DNA from: Caloranaerobacter ferrireducens
GTDB taxonomy: Bacteria; Bacillota; Clostridia; Tissierellales; Thermohalobacteraceae
Length of the DNA: 64,000 bases
NCBI RefSeq assembly: GCF_001730685.1
Contig: NZ_MDJR01000001.1
Coordinates: 124,001 to 188,000 of the forward strand
Direction of reading: 5' to 3'
Shown: in pieces, positions 1-10,569 of the stretch
Position numbering within the stretch: the stretch's first letter is position 1
How the letters are laid out: every line of letters begins with the position of its first letter
Notes under the pieces: generated by a model
What the model was told of the DNA's origin: nothing
Database searches by the model: none
What the model saw: only the letters and a program-made list of their open reading frames with translations
Program-made: the position numbers and the translations under genes

Positions 1-1
1 T

Positions 2-2548
2 AAGGTAGTTACAGATGAGATAAAAGAAAGGCTTAATTATGAAATTAGTATTATAGAAAATATGGGCTATGTTGACTATTTCTTGATAGTTTGGGACTTT
101 ATCAAATTTGCAAAGGACAATGGAATAATGGTAGGTCCTGGTAGAGGTTCAGCAGCAGGAAGTCTAGTTTCTTATACTTTAGGAATTATAGATATAGACC
201 CTCTTAAATATGGTTTAATTTTTGAGAGATTTTTAAATCCTGAAAGGGTTACTATGCCTGATATAGATATAGATTTTTGCTATGAGAGAAGAGAAGAGGT
301 CATAAGCTATGTTATAAATAAATATGGAGAAGATAGGGTAGCACAAATAGTAACTTTTGGTACTATGGCAGCAAGAGGTGCTATAAGGGATGTTGGTAGA
401 GCTTTAGATATGCCTTATGGAGATGTAGACTATATAGCCAAACAGATACCTATGGAATTAGGGATAACTATAGATAAAGCTTTAGAGACCAACAATAAGT
501 TACTTAACTTATATCAAGAAGATGAAAAAGTAAGAGAGTTAATCGATTTGGCAAAAGCTGTTGAAGGAATGCCAAGACATACTTCAATACATGCTGCAGG
601 AGTAGTTATTTCAAAAGAACCTATAACAGAATATGTTCCTTTATCAAAGAATAATGATTCAATAACTACTCAATTTACTATGACTGAGCTTGAAGAACTA
701 GGATTACTAAAAATGGACTTCTTAGGTCTTAGAACGCTTACAGTAATTAGAAATGCTATTCAGCTAATTAAACAAAACTATGGAATTGAAGTAGATTTTT
801 CTAATTCTAATTATGATGATAAAAAAGTATATGAAATGTTTAGTAAAGGTGAAACTCTAGGGGTATTTCAGTTCGAAAGTTCTGGAATGAGACAATTTCT
901 TAAAGAATTAAAACCTACGTCATTCGAAAATATTATAGCAGCAAATTCACTATTTAGGCCAGGTCCAATGAAGCAGATACCAAAATATATCGAAAATAAG
1001 AACAATCCTAGTAAGATAAAGTATGCTCATCCAAAACTTGAGCCTATATTAGGAGTAACTTATGGCTGTATGGTTTATCAAGAACAAGTAATGCAAATAG
1101 TTAGGGATATTGGCGGCTTTAGTATGGGACGTTCAGACCTAGTTAGAAGAGCTATGGGTAAAAAGAAAATGGACGTAATGGAAAGGGAAAGAAAACATTT
1201 TATATATGGTAAGTTAAATGAAAATGGAGAAGTTGAGATTCCTGGGGCAATAAGAAATGGTGTAGATGAAGAAACAGCAAATAAGATATATGATGAGATG
1301 ATAGATTTTGCAAAATATGCATTTAATAAATCACATTCTGCCGCCTATGCTGTTTTAGCATATCAAACAGCGTGGCTTAAATGCTATTATCCAGTTGAGT
1401 TTATGGCTGCTTTGATATCAAGTGTTATGGGAAATACAAATTCAGTTTCATTATATATACAAGAGTGTAAAAGACTTGGCATTGAAATATTACCACCAGA
1501 TATAAATGAGAGTTATAGTAATTTTACGGTTAATGGAAGAAAAATAAGATTTGGATTAGCTGCCGTAAAAAATGTAGGAAAACCTGCTATCGAAGCTATT
1601 ATTAAAGCAAGAGAAACAGATGGAAAATTTAAAAGTTTTACAGATTTCTGTAAGAGAGTAGACTTAAATTCTGTTAATAAAAGGACGGTAGAAAGTTTAA
1701 TAAAATGTGGTGCATTTGATTCTTTAGGCTTAAAAAGAGCACAGCTTTTGGCAGTATATGAGAGAATTATAGAAAGTATACATCAAGATAAGAAGAGAAA
1801 TATTGAGGGACAATTTTCACTGTTTGAAACTATTTCCAAGTCTGATAAACAAGTTTACACAGATGATTTACCGGATATAGAAGAATTTCCTGATAAAATA
1901 CTTTTATCTATGGAAAAGGAAATGCTAGGAATTTATTTAAGTGGTCATCCATTAGCATCTTACGAAAAAGAATTAAAAAGGATTTCTAATATAACTACAA
2001 GTGAAATATATGAATCCCTTGAAAAAACTGAAGAAGAAAATGAAAGCTTTAAGCTTATTGACGGTAAAGAAGTTGTAATTGGAGGGGTTATTACAAATAA
2101 AAAGAATAAAATAACCAAAAATAATAACATTATGGCTTTTGCTACATTAGAAGATTTATATGGTTCTATAGAGCTAATAATTTTTCCTTCAACATATGAG
2201 AAATATTCAAATTATATAAATGAGGACAGTTTAGTAATAGTAAAAGGAAGACTAAGTATACATGAAGAAGAGGAGCCTAAAATTATTTGTGATAGTTTTA
2301 GACCCCTCACTAAAGTGAATATGGAGAAACTATATTTAAAGGTATCTAGGAATAAATCCTTGAGTGTGCTAAATGAGATTAAAAGCATACTTTCAAATTA
2401 TACAGGTAATGTCCCTGTATATGTATATTTAGAGAATAAGAATAAAACAATAATGGCTGAGAGGGATTATTGGGTAGATGTAACAAATGATAAATTACTA
2501 AATAATTTAAAGAAACTATTAGGGCAAGATTGTGTTAAAGTTTGCTAG
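2..2548 (+). CDS. dnaE: DNA polymerase III subunit alpha DnaE, C-terminal part
   Basis: Replicative family C DNA polymerase. The frame is already open at the left edge, so the N-terminal PHP domain lies outside; 848 residues are visible. The motif PDIDIDF (about nt 257-277) supplies two of the three palm aspartates and KMDFLGL (about nt 710-730) supplies the third. The glycine-rich PGRGSAAGS near nt 140 belongs to the nucleotide-binding palm. A helix-hairpin-helix region and a C-terminal OB-fold (about nt 2060-2200) follow, as in full-length bacterial DnaE. The gene ends tail to tail with a pgpA-like gene, overlapping it by 4 nt. The family is certain; only the missing N-terminus cannot be judged. 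Confidence 0.97.
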   Translation, partial: KVVTDEIKERLNYEISIIENMGYVDYFLIVWDFIKFAKDNGIMVGPGRGSAAGSLVSYTLGIIDIDPLKYGLIFERFLNPERVTMPDIDIDFCYERREEVISYVINKYGEDRVAQIVTFGTMAARGAIRDVGRALDMPYGDVDYIAKQIPMELGITIDKALETNNKLLNLYQEDEKVRELIDLAKAVEGMPRHTSIHAAGVVISKEPITEYVPLSKNNDSITTQFTMTELEELGLLKMDFLGLRTLTVIRNAIQLIKQNYGIEVDFSNSNYDDKKVYEMFSKGETLGVFQFESSGMRQFLKELKPTSFENIIAANSLFRPGPMKQIPKYIENKNNPSKIKYAHPKLEPILGVTYGCMVYQEQVMQIVRDIGGFSMGRSDLVRRAMGKKKMDVMERERKHFIYGKLNENGEVEIPGAIRNGVDEETANKIYDEMIDFAKYAFNKSHSAAYAVLAYQTAWLKCYYPVEFMAALISSVMGNTNSVSLYIQECKRLGIEILPPDINESYSNFTVNGRKIRFGLAAVKNVGKPAIEAIIKARETDGKFKSFTDFCKRVDLNSVNKRTVESLIKCGAFDSLGLKRAQLLAVYERIIESIHQDKKRNIEGQFSLFETISKSDKQVYTDDLPDIEEFPDKILLSMEKEMLGIYLSGHPLASYEKELKRISNITTSEIYESLEKTEEENESFKLIDGKEVVIGGVITNKKNKITKNNNIMAFATLEDLYGSIELIIFPSTYEKYSNYINEDSLVIVKGRLSIHEEEEPKIICDSFRPLTKVNMEKLYLKVSRNKSLSVLNEIKSILSNYTGNVPVYVYLENKNKTIMAERDYWVDVTNDKLLNNLKKLLGQDCVKVC

Positions 2549-2982
2549 AGTAGTTTTATTAAAGATGCTGAAGCTATTACACATATTATTTCATCAAGGA
2601 ACGTATTTATAGTATTCTTAGATAAGATATCTTTAAGTACATCATTTTTGTAATTTATTAAATATGAAAAGTATGTTACTGCTTGTGGACCAAATTGATT
2701 TATAACACCCATAGCTAATACTTTGTCTAAGTCGAATAATTGGTCTTCTCCAGAAATGATTTGAGATAGAGGTTCAGGTAGCAAGTTATTTTCTGTATAG
2801 ATATCTAATATAACTCCTAGAGTTACGTAATCTTGAATTTCTTTAATAGATAAAATGTTTAATATGGATTTTTCAATATCATCAGCGTCTGATGAATCTG
2901 TTTTTAAGTATTCGGTTAATTTAATAATATCTTTTATTTGAATTCCTCTATTTTCTAGTAATTCAAGAGTTGCATTTTTCAA
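2545..2982 (-). CDS. PgpA/YutG-like phosphatidylglycerophosphatase family protein
   Basis: A 145-residue protein on the minus strand starting with TTG behind a strong AGGGGGG ribosome site. The central block (LGVILDIYTENNLLPEP, then LDKVLAMGVINQFGP) resembles the YutG/PgpA family of Firmicutes, whose PgpA members dephosphorylate phosphatidylglycerol phosphate. The Gram-positive YutG branch is short and soluble and its activity is less certain than that of E. coli PgpA. Its position between dnaE and pfkA on the opposite strand is a recurrent clostridial arrangement. The family assignment rests on recall of sequence pattern, not on a search. Confidence 0.72.
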   Translation of the reverse strand: MKNATLELLENRGIQIKDIIKLTEYLKTDSSDADDIEKSILNILSIKEIQDYVTLGVILDIYTENNLLPEPLSQIISGEDQLFDLDKVLAMGVINQFGPQAVTYFSYLINYKNDVLKDILSKNTINTFLDEIICVIASASLIKLL

Positions 2983-3011
2983 AATAATCCCCCCTAATAA
3001 AATTAATTATT

Positions 3012-3043
3012 AGCTGACAGCTAATAGCTATCAGCTGTCAGCT
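3012..3043. repeat. Perfect palindromic repeat
   Basis: The arms AGCTGACAGCT (3012-3022) and AGCTGTCAGCT (3033-3043) are perfect reverse complements around a 10-nt centre that is itself AT-rich. There is no strong T-run, so it is not a classical terminator. It resembles the short dispersed palindromes common between clostridial genes. It lies in the divergent gap between the pgpA-like gene and pfkA. Confidence 0.7.
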
Positions 3044-3179
3044 TGTTTTTAGTAAATTGAAAATTAATTAACGTTCTAAAGTATAGATTAATAGAAGGCT
3101 ATTTTTAGTGTGAAAATCTACTTTATATGTTATAATATGTGTATTGGTTTTGTTTGGTGCATTAATTTTAGAAAATATA

Positions 3180-3208
3180 TTGAAATATATAATTAGTTAG
3201 GGTACAAT
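3180..3208 (+). promoter_or_regulatory. SigA-type promoter of pfkA-pyk
   Basis: TTGAAA (3180-3185) and TACAAT (3203-3208) are separated by 17 nt, close to the housekeeping consensus. They lie about 90 nt upstream of the pfkA start, leaving a moderate untranslated leader. Confidence 0.65.
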
Positions 3209-3286
3209 AGAAAATTATAATATTAGTATAAAAAATAATTTTTATGATACCTGGGACGTTTTATGACCATGATGGTAGAAAAGTGA

Positions 3287-4258
<972 letters not shown>

Positions 4259-4276
4259 TAACAGGAGGTTATGCAA

Positions 4277-6034
4277 ATGAAACGCACAAAAATAGTTTGT
4301 ACAATAGGACCTTCATCAGAGAATGAAGAGGTTTTAAGACAACTTATTTTAAACGGTCTTAATGTTGTGAGACTAAACTTTTCACATGGTGATCATGAAG
4401 AACATAAAAAAAGAATAGATTTAGTTAAAAAATTAAGAGAAGAATTAGATATGCCTGTAGCTATTATGTTAGATACTAAGGGACCAGAGATTAGAACTGG
4501 TAACTTCGAAAAAGGAGCAGAAGAATTAAAAGAAGGGCAGGAATTTATTCTTACGACAAGAGAAGTTTTAGGTAATGATAAGATTTGTAGCATTACTTAT
4601 AAAGGATTACCTAATGATGTGAAAAAAGGAGATACTATACTTATAGACGATGGACTAATTGGTTTAGAAGTTGTAGATATCATAGATGGTACTGATATAA
4701 AATGTATTGTGAAAAATGCTGGAACAATTAAGAATAAAAAAGGAGTTAACGTACCAGGAGTAAAAGTAAATCTTCCTGCTATTACTGAAAAAGATAGAGC
4801 AGATATAGAATTTGGTATTGAAAATGGAATAGACTTTATAGCTGCTTCATTTATTAGAAAAGCTGCAGACGTTATAGAGATAAGAAAAATTTTAGAAGAA
4901 AATAATGCAGAACATATACAAATTATTTCAAAAATAGAGAATCAAGAAGGTGTGGACAATATAGATGAAATTCTAGAGGTATCTGATGGTATAATGGTAG
5001 CAAGAGGAGACCTTGGAGTTGAAATACCAACAGAAGAAGTACCACTAGTACAAAAAATGATTATTAGAAAATGTAATGAGTTAGGTAAACCTGTAATTAC
5101 AGCAACTCAAATGCTAGATTCAATGATAAGAAATCCAAGACCAACAAGAGCAGAGACTACTGACGTAGCAAATGCTATTATGGACGGAACTGATGCAATA
5201 ATGCTATCAGGTGAGACTGCAGCAGGTAAATATCCTATAGAAGCAGTTAAAACAATGGCTAACATAGCAAAGAGAACAGAAGCATCGCTTGATTACAAGG
5301 CAATTTTAAGATCAAAAACAGTGGGTAAAGACATTACAGTTACAAATGCAATAAGTCATGCGACTTGTGCAACAGCTGAAGATTTAGGAGCTACAGCAAT
5401 TATAACAGCAACTTCATCAGGATATACAGCAAAAGCTGTATCAAAATTCAGACCAAGTGCTCCAATTATTGCAGCTACACCAAACAAGCAGGTTATGAGA
5501 AGATTAGCTGTAGTTTGGGGAGTATATCCAGTATATGCAGAACATTCTGGTTCAACTGATGAAGTAATAGAGTTATCTGTAAGAAGTGCACTTGAAAAAG
5601 GTTATATAAATAATGGTGATTTAGTAGTTATTACAGCTGGAGTTCCTGTTGGAGTAGCTGGAAGCACAAACTTAATTAAAGTGCACATAGTAGGAGATGT
5701 AATATTAAAAGGTACTGGTATAGGTAATAAAGCTGCAACTGGTAAAGTATGTGTAGTGCAAAATGCAGAAGAAGCTGAAAATAAGTTTAATGATGGAGAT
5801 ATTCTAGTTACAGTAAATACTGATAGAGAAATGGTTAAATATATGGAAAGAGCAGCTGCTATTATAACAGAAAAAGGCGGATTGACATCACATGCTGCTA
5901 TTGTTGGTATCAATATAGGAAAACCTGTAATAGTAGGAGCAGAAAATGCAACTAAAGAATTAAAAGATGGAGAAACTATAACTGTAGACTGTATAAGAGG
6001 TCTAGTATATAAAGGAAAGACACAAGTATTATAA
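4277..6034 (+). CDS. pyk: Pyruvate kinase with C-terminal PEP-utilizer domain
   Basis: Converts phosphoenolpyruvate and ADP to pyruvate and ATP. The barrel begins with [11 protein letters not shown], carries the catalytic lysine in ISKIENQEG and the substrate and metal-binding segment [12 protein letters not shown]. After the allosteric domain, an extra region of roughly 100 residues with [11 protein letters not shown] resembles the phosphohistidine domain of PEP-utilizing enzymes, as in Bacillus and clostridial pyruvate kinases. The ATG at 4277 is preferred to the one at 4271 because AGGAGG (4263-4268) sits 8 nt upstream of it and only 2 nt from the other. The gene is the second of the pfkA operon. 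Confidence 0.97.
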   Translation: MKRTKIVCTIGPSSENEEVLRQLILNGLNVVRLNFSHGDHEEHKKRIDLVKKLREELDMPVAIMLDTKGPEIRTGNFEKGAEELKEGQEFILTTREVLGNDKICSITYKGLPNDVKKGDTILIDDGLIGLEVVDIIDGTDIKCIVKNAGTIKNKKGVNVPGVKVNLPAITEKDRADIEFGIENGIDFIAASFIRKAADVIEIRKILEENNAEHIQIISKIENQEGVDNIDEILEVSDGIMVARGDLGVEIPTEEVPLVQKMIIRKCNELGKPVITATQMLDSMIRNPRPTRAETTDVANAIMDGTDAIMLSGETAAGKYPIEAVKTMANIAKRTEASLDYKAILRSKTVGKDITVTNAISHATCATAEDLGATAIITATSSGYTAKAVSKFRPSAPIIAATPNKQVMRRLAVVWGVYPVYAEHSGSTDEVIELSVRSALEKGYINNGDLVVITAGVPVGVAGSTNLIKVHIVGDVILKGTGIGNKAATGKVCVVQNAEEAENKFNDGDILVTVNTDREMVKYMERAAAIITEKGGLTSHAAIVGINIGKPVIVGAENATKELKDGETITVDCIRGLVYKGKTQVL

Positions 6035-6037
6035 TTT

Positions 6038-6083
6038 AAACTAAAAAGTAGTGGTGATTTTTGCCACTACTTTTTAGTTTTTA
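6038..6083 (+). terminator. Intrinsic terminator after pyk
   Basis: A long inverted repeat, with arms running from AAACTAAAAAGTAGTGG to CCACTACTTTTTAGTTT, closes the glycolytic operon. It is nearly symmetric with A- and T-rich flanks, so it could work on both strands. Confidence 0.85.
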
Positions 6084-6177
6084 GTAGGAATATTTAAATA
6101 TTTTAGAGGATAATAGAAGTTTTTAAAGAATAAAATATTTAAATAGAAATAATATATACATATACTGGAGGGGTTTG

Positions 6178-6591
6178 ATGATTAACGAAACAGTTATCAG
6201 AGTAAGATATGGTGAAACTGACCAGATGGGGATTGTATATCATGCAAATTACTTTGTATGGTTCGATATTGGAAGAACAGAATTTTTTAGAGAAATTGGA
6301 ATGGAATATAAAACACTTGAAGAAAAAGATGTACTTCTGCCAGTAATTGATGTAGGATGTAAATATATTGTTTCAGCAAAATATGATGATGAGATAATAA
6401 TAAGAACAAAAGTGACGGAGTTAAAAGGAGTTAGGCTAAAGTTTAATTATGAAATAATTAGGAAAAACGATATGGTTAAATTAGCTGAAGGTTATACAGC
6501 TCATGCTTTTGTTAATTCTGAATTGAAACCTATTAACTTTAAAAAGAAATTCAAAGACATATGGGATAAGTTAGAAAACTCAATAGAATAA
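6178..6591 (+). CDS. YbgC/FadM-type acyl-CoA thioesterase
   Basis: A hot-dog fold thioesterase of 137 residues that probably hydrolyses acyl-CoA. The diagnostic start is RVRYGETDQMGIVYHANY, where the aspartate and the YHANY loop form the 4-hydroxybenzoyl-CoA-thioesterase-type active site. The ATG at 6178 lies 4 nt after GGAGGGG; the TTG at 6175 would be too close. fxsA follows at 24 nt, so they are probably cotranscribed. The physiological substrate cannot be read from the sequence. Confidence 0.88.
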   Translation: MINETVIRVRYGETDQMGIVYHANYFVWFDIGRTEFFREIGMEYKTLEEKDVLLPVIDVGCKYIVSAKYDDEIIIRTKVTELKGVRLKFNYEIIRKNDMVKLAEGYTAHAFVNSELKPINFKKKFKDIWDKLENSIE

Positions 6592-6615
6592 TTATAAAAT
6601 GTTTAGGAGGTAATT

Positions 6616-7011
6616 ATGTTTTTCAAATTAATTTTACTTTTTACAGTAACGCCGATAATTGAATTGTTTTTGCTATTACAATTATCAAAAGTAACTAGTG
6701 TGTGGACTACTATTGGTATTGTGTTAACTACAGGTATAGTAGGTGCATATCTTGCTAAAAGTGAAGGTAAGTTAGTTTTAAGTAAAATCAGAACGGAACT
6801 AAACTATGGAAGAATACCTGGAAATGAACTTCTAAATGGACTTTGTATTTTAATAGGTGGTGCATTGTTATTAACTCCAGGTTTAATAACTGACACATTA
6901 GGTTTTGTATTAGTAATACCAGGTACAAGAGAGATATTTAAGAGTATCTTAAAAAGAAAATTCAAGAAAATGATTGAATCAGGAAATATCTATTTTTACT
7001 TTAGAAGATAG
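6616..7011 (+). CDS. fxsA: FxsA family membrane protein
   Basis: A 131-residue integral membrane protein with hydrophobic segments at about residues 3-20, 30-47 and 76-100 and a basic cytoplasmic tail. The pattern LTPGLITDTLGFVLVIPG is typical of the FxsA/YtzA family. In E. coli FxsA (suppressor of F exclusion) eases exclusion of phage T7 by the F plasmid; its role in Firmicutes is unknown. A good AGGAGG site precedes the ATG. The gene after it starts 10 nt downstream. Confidence 0.9.
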   Translation: MFFKLILLFTVTPIIELFLLLQLSKVTSVWTTIGIVLTTGIVGAYLAKSEGKLVLSKIRTELNYGRIPGNELLNGLCILIGGALLLTPGLITDTLGFVLVIPGTREIFKSILKRKFKKMIESGNIYFYFRR

Positions 7012-7021
7012 GGGGTTTAAT

Positions 7022-8038
7022 ATGCACAAAAGAAGGCTTGGAAAAACTAATTTCGAGGTTTCTGTAATAGGTTTTGGAGGTATTCCAATTCAAAAAGTAA
7101 GCAAGGAAGAAGCCATAGATTTAATTATGGTTGCAAATAAACAAGGGATAAACTTTATAGATACTGCTCGAGGATATGGAAAAAGTGAAGAGTTAATAGG
7201 TTACGGTATTGAAAAATGCGGAAGAGATAAATTTATAATAGCGACTAAATCACCAGTTAGAGATTATGAAGGAATGAAAAAAGAAATAGAAACTAGTTTG
7301 AAGTTATTGAGAACTGATTGTATTGATTTATATCAATTACATTTGGTTAGAACAGAAGAGCAATATAAAATGGTTATGAGTGAAAATGGAGCATTAAGAG
7401 CTTTAAAAGAAGCAAAGTCTAAGGGACTTATAAAAGAAATAGGAATTACAAGCCATGATGTTCATATATTAGAAAAAGCTATAGAAACTGGAGAGTTTGC
7501 TACTATTCAGTTTCCATATAGTCCAGTTGAAAGACAAGGTGAAAAATTATTTGAAAGAGCCAAAAAGCTAGATATAGGAGTAATTATTATGAAACCTGTA
7601 GCTGGTGGGGCAATAAGAAATGTTAGTCTTTCATTAAGGTTTATAATAGAAAATCCTAATATTTCAGTAGTAATTCCAGGAATGGACAAAATAAAGCAGG
7701 TTATTGAAAATAGTAGTGTAGGAAAAGATGTAAGACCTTTAACAGATGAAGAAAGAGCAGTTATAATGAAGGAGGCCGAAGAACTAGGTAGTGAATTTTG
7801 TAGAAGATGCGGATATTGTGCTCCATGTCCTCAGGGGATAGATATACCTACTCAATTTGTATTAGAAGGTTATTATTTAAGATATGACTTAAAAGACTGG
7901 GCTAAAGAAAGATATCAAAAATTACAGTATAAAGCTAGTGATTGTATTGAATGTGGACAATGTGAACCTAGATGTCCTTATGATTTACCAATAAGACAAA
8001 TGCTTAAACGTGTATCAAGAAACTTTAGTGATGATTAG
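7022..8038 (+). CDS. Aldo/keto reductase with C-terminal 4Fe-4S ferredoxin domain
   Basis: A predicted NAD(P)-dependent oxidoreductase of 338 residues. The TIM-barrel part shows FIDTARGYGKSEE with the tetrad aspartate and tyrosine, and DLYQLH. The last ~80 residues carry two cysteine clusters, CRRCGYCAPCPQG and CIECGQCEPRCPYD, expected to bind 4Fe-4S clusters. This fusion is common in anaerobic Clostridia. The ATG at 7022 follows GGGGG at a proper distance; an upstream in-frame start overlapping fxsA has no ribosome site. The substrate is unknown. Confidence 0.9.
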   Translation: MHKRRLGKTNFEVSVIGFGGIPIQKVSKEEAIDLIMVANKQGINFIDTARGYGKSEELIGYGIEKCGRDKFIIATKSPVRDYEGMKKEIETSLKLLRTDCIDLYQLHLVRTEEQYKMVMSENGALRALKEAKSKGLIKEIGITSHDVHILEKAIETGEFATIQFPYSPVERQGEKLFERAKKLDIGVIIMKPVAGGAIRNVSLSLRFIIENPNISVVIPGMDKIKQVIENSSVGKDVRPLTDEERAVIMKEAEELGSEFCRRCGYCAPCPQGIDIPTQFVLEGYYLRYDLKDWAKERYQKLQYKASDCIECGQCEPRCPYDLPIRQMLKRVSRNFSDD

Positions 8039-8053
8039 AAAAATAAAATTTTG

Positions 8054-8082
8054 TTAATAATATATAGATAGTTTGGTATAAT
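8054..8082 (+). promoter_or_regulatory. Possible promoter of rlmD
   Basis: A consensus TATAAT at 8077-8082 with a weak TTAATA box 17 nt upstream. It lies in the gap before rlmD and would give a leader of about 70 nt. Confidence 0.4.
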
Positions 8083-8109
8083 AGGGGCATACTGATTCTA
8101 ATTTATCGG

Positions 8110-8134
8110 CACACCATAGGTGTGTCTTCTTTTT
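8110..8134 (+). terminator. Small hairpin with T-rich tail in the rlmD leader
   Basis: CACACC and GGTGTG pair around ATA, followed by TCTTCTTTTT. It may terminate transcription from the aldo/keto reductase gene. Because a candidate promoter lies upstream, it could also attenuate rlmD. The stem is only 6 bp. Confidence 0.4.
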
Positions 8135-8160
8135 GATTATATTTGGGAAGGAGTTAAGGA

Positions 8161-9528
8161 ATGAGCGTAATTAAATTAAATGAAATATATGAAGCAAAAA
8201 TAGAAGATATTAATCATAAAGGTCAAGGAGTAGCTAAGATAGAAGGGTTTACTGTATTTATAGATGGAGGATTACCAGGAGATAAATGTAAGGTTAAGTT
8301 AGTAAATATAAAGAAAAATTATGGAGTTGGAGAGATTGTAAGTATAGTAGAACCTTCAACAAAAAGAGTTATACCTAAATGTAAACTTAGTTATGCTTGT
8401 GGAGGTTGTCAAATACAAGGGCTTGATTATCAAGAACAATTAAAAATAAAAACTAATAAGGTGAAAAATGATATTAAAAAGATTGGACATTTAGAAGATG
8501 TTACAATACATGATACTTTGGGGATGGATAACCCTTATAGATATAGAAATAAAGCCCAATTCCCTGTAGGAAGAAAAAATAAAAAAATAACAATAGGTTT
8601 TTATAAAAGAGGAAGTCATGAAATTGTTGATACGAGTTCATGTATTATACAACATGAAGTGAATGACAAGGTAATAGAGTTAATTAGAGCATATATGAAA
8701 ACATATAACATAAAGCCTTACGATGAAAAAACAGGAAAGGGTTTAATTAGACATATACTTACAAAAACTGCATTTAAAACAGGAGATGTAATGGTTGTAA
8801 TTATTACAAATGGCGAAAAACTACCATATAAAGATAAATTAATTGAAATTCTCAAAAGTAATATAACAAATTTAAAAAGTGTAATACAGAATATAAATAC
8901 TAAAAAGACTAATGTTATTTTAGGGGATAAAACTAAAGTATTATTTGGTAGTGAAAAAATTATAGACTATATAGGAAATTTAAAATTCAATATATCAGCA
9001 AAATCATTCTTTCAGGTAAATCCTATGCAGACAGAAGTGCTTTATAATAAGGCTTTAGAGTATGCAGAACTTGAAGGAGATGAAATAGTATTTGATTTAT
9101 ACTGTGGTATAGGAACAATTTCTCTATTTTTAGCCCAAAAAGCAAAAAAAGTATATGGAATTGAGGTTGTAAAGGAAGCTATAGTTGATGCTAAGGAAAA
9201 TGCTAGGATAAATGGTATTGAAAATGTTGAGTTTTATGAAGGTATAGCAGAAGAAATATTTCCAAAACTATATAATCAGGGCATAAGAGCAGATGTAGTT
9301 GTAGTTGATCCTCCTAGAAAAGGGTGTGACAAGGAAGTATTAGATACAATAGTTAAAATGTCACCGAAAAGAGTCGTGTATGTATCATGCAATCCATCTA
9401 CGTTAGCAAGAGATCTAAAATATTTAGATGAAAAAGGATACAAAACTATTGAAATACAGCCAGTAGACATGTTTCCACATACAACTCACGTGGAGTCAGT
9501 AGTATTGATTAAAAGAAAACACAGTTAG
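8161..9528 (+). CDS. rlmD: 23S rRNA (uracil-C5)-methyltransferase, RlmD/RumA type
   Basis: An SAM-dependent enzyme that makes 5-methyluridine in 23S rRNA. The 455 residues hold an N-terminal TRAM domain, a cysteine set (CKLSYACGGCQ plus a later Cys) for a 4Fe-4S cluster, the SAM loop DLYCGIGTISLF, VVDPPRKGC, and the catalytic cysteine in YVSCNPSTLARD. Gram-positive paralogues (RlmCD) can modify two uridines, so the exact site is not fixed. The final codons (HVESVVLIKRK) and the terminator recur in diverged form near 61.25 and 62.21 kb, which marks the 3' end as an integration site. Confidence 0.92.
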   Translation: MSVIKLNEIYEAKIEDINHKGQGVAKIEGFTVFIDGGLPGDKCKVKLVNIKKNYGVGEIVSIVEPSTKRVIPKCKLSYACGGCQIQGLDYQEQLKIKTNKVKNDIKKIGHLEDVTIHDTLGMDNPYRYRNKAQFPVGRKNKKITIGFYKRGSHEIVDTSSCIIQHEVNDKVIELIRAYMKTYNIKPYDEKTGKGLIRHILTKTAFKTGDVMVVIITNGEKLPYKDKLIEILKSNITNLKSVIQNINTKKTNVILGDKTKVLFGSEKIIDYIGNLKFNISAKSFFQVNPMQTEVLYNKALEYAELEGDEIVFDLYCGIGTISLFLAQKAKKVYGIEVVKEAIVDAKENARINGIENVEFYEGIAEEIFPKLYNQGIRADVVVVDPPRKGCDKEVLDTIVKMSPKRVVYVSCNPSTLARDLKYLDEKGYKTIEIQPVDMFPHTTHVESVVLIKRKHS

Positions 9529-9566
9529 AAAGTAAGTTCCCGCAAACAATTGCGGGGCTTTTTTGT
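9490..9566 (+). repeat. rlmD 3' end, copy A of the att-like repeat
   Basis: The last 13 codons of rlmD plus its terminator. Copy B (61259-61332) matches at about 85 percent over about 75 nt, by eye; copy C (62207-62250) matches the coding part only. Duplication of a gene 3' end with its terminator is the classic footprint of site-specific integration that keeps the target gene intact. Confidence 0.75.
9539..9564 (+). terminator. Intrinsic terminator of rlmD
   Basis: CCCGCAA and TTGCGGG form a GC-rich stem around a 5-nt loop, followed by six T residues. The same hairpin with changed loop bases is present after copy B of the rlmD tail. Confidence 0.9.
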
Positions 9567-9570
9567 TTGT

Positions 9571-10552
9571 TTTGCTATGTTTGCATAGACGATGGGAGAA
9601 AACAATAATCTTGTAATTTAATTATTATGATTTAAGAAACATTTTATTAATATTTAAAAAAAGTTGTTATGTTATAAGGATGAGAAACGAAAATATTAAG
9701 TTTATAAAATGATTAATGATATTTAAGAAATTTACAAAGCTAAAGTATAAATCTCTGGGAGATATCTATATGTAATAGATTATTATGCAAGTATAGTAAG
9801 ATTGAATGAAGCAATAAAAATATAAGAAAGAAAGTAAAAAGATTAAATAATTGATGAAGTAAGTATAAAATATCTTGAGTAAGTTTTTATAGGTGTTATT
9901 CAGAGTGATAATTGAGCAAATTTAAATATAGTATGTTACTTATAGGTACTGTAAATAAAGGATCTCATAAGTAAATATAGTTGTCAATTTTACGTGTAGC
10001 TAATGAAGGGATAAATATTATTTGCAATTAGGATGGAGTTATTGTAAACTAATATGTGAGCATTTTCAAAGTTTGCACTATTTAATTATTGAAAAATTAT
10101 AATTGCATTTTATATGTGGTTAGATGACAACTAATAGTTACTATATGATTATTATATTTGAGAAAGATTTCTAGATAGATATAAAAGATCGCTTCGAAGT
10201 TATAGTTTTTTCAGATAGAAATAAGAAATCAGTATAGATTTTAGAAATGAAGATAAGATAGTTTTTTATATGACTAAGGAATCTGTATTTGGAGTTATAG
10301 TTGGAATTGACTGTGGTGAATATTTTTATAATGATGTAAAAATTTGGAGTGATGAATGTGATTTATGGTTACATAAGATGTCATGTGAACTAATATGTTA
10401 TGAAGATAGTATAGATAAAACAGTTTATTATTAAAGATATTTAGGATAACTTGGAAATTATAAAAACAAAACATAAGTGGAGTACTTAAGTTCAAAGGAA
10501 CTCTAGAAGATTAAGTGAGCATGATTTTCTAGTTATTGAAAGAACATTAAAA
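9571..10552. other. Degenerate AT-rich kilobase without a confident gene
   Basis: All frames are broken by frequent stops and no family could be recognised, apart from the short open frame listed separately at 10270. Base composition is about as AT-rich as the relic zone at 56-62 kb. It begins immediately after the rlmD terminator, so it is probably decayed mobile DNA. Confidence 0.5.
10270..10434 (+). pseudogene. Short open frame of 54 codons, probable gene fragment
   Basis: The frame has coding-like composition (segments such as GVIVGIDCGEYFYND and KIWSDECDLWLHK) but no ribosome site before its ATG, and stops in the same frame upstream. I do not recognise the protein. It is likely the end of a decayed gene in the degenerate region upstream of the methyltransferase. 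Confidence 0.25.
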
Positions 10553-10569
10553 AGGAGGTGTTATGAAAT

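Noticed and set aside
8110-8134. Riboswitch before rlmD
   Set aside because: Only a 6-bp hairpin is visible and no known aptamer consensus could be recognised in the short leader.
10295-10495. Minus-strand open frame upstream of the methyltransferase
   Set aside because: Biased toward His, Tyr and Asn, no ribosome site, and antisense to a better-looking fragment; treated as chance in AT-rich DNA.
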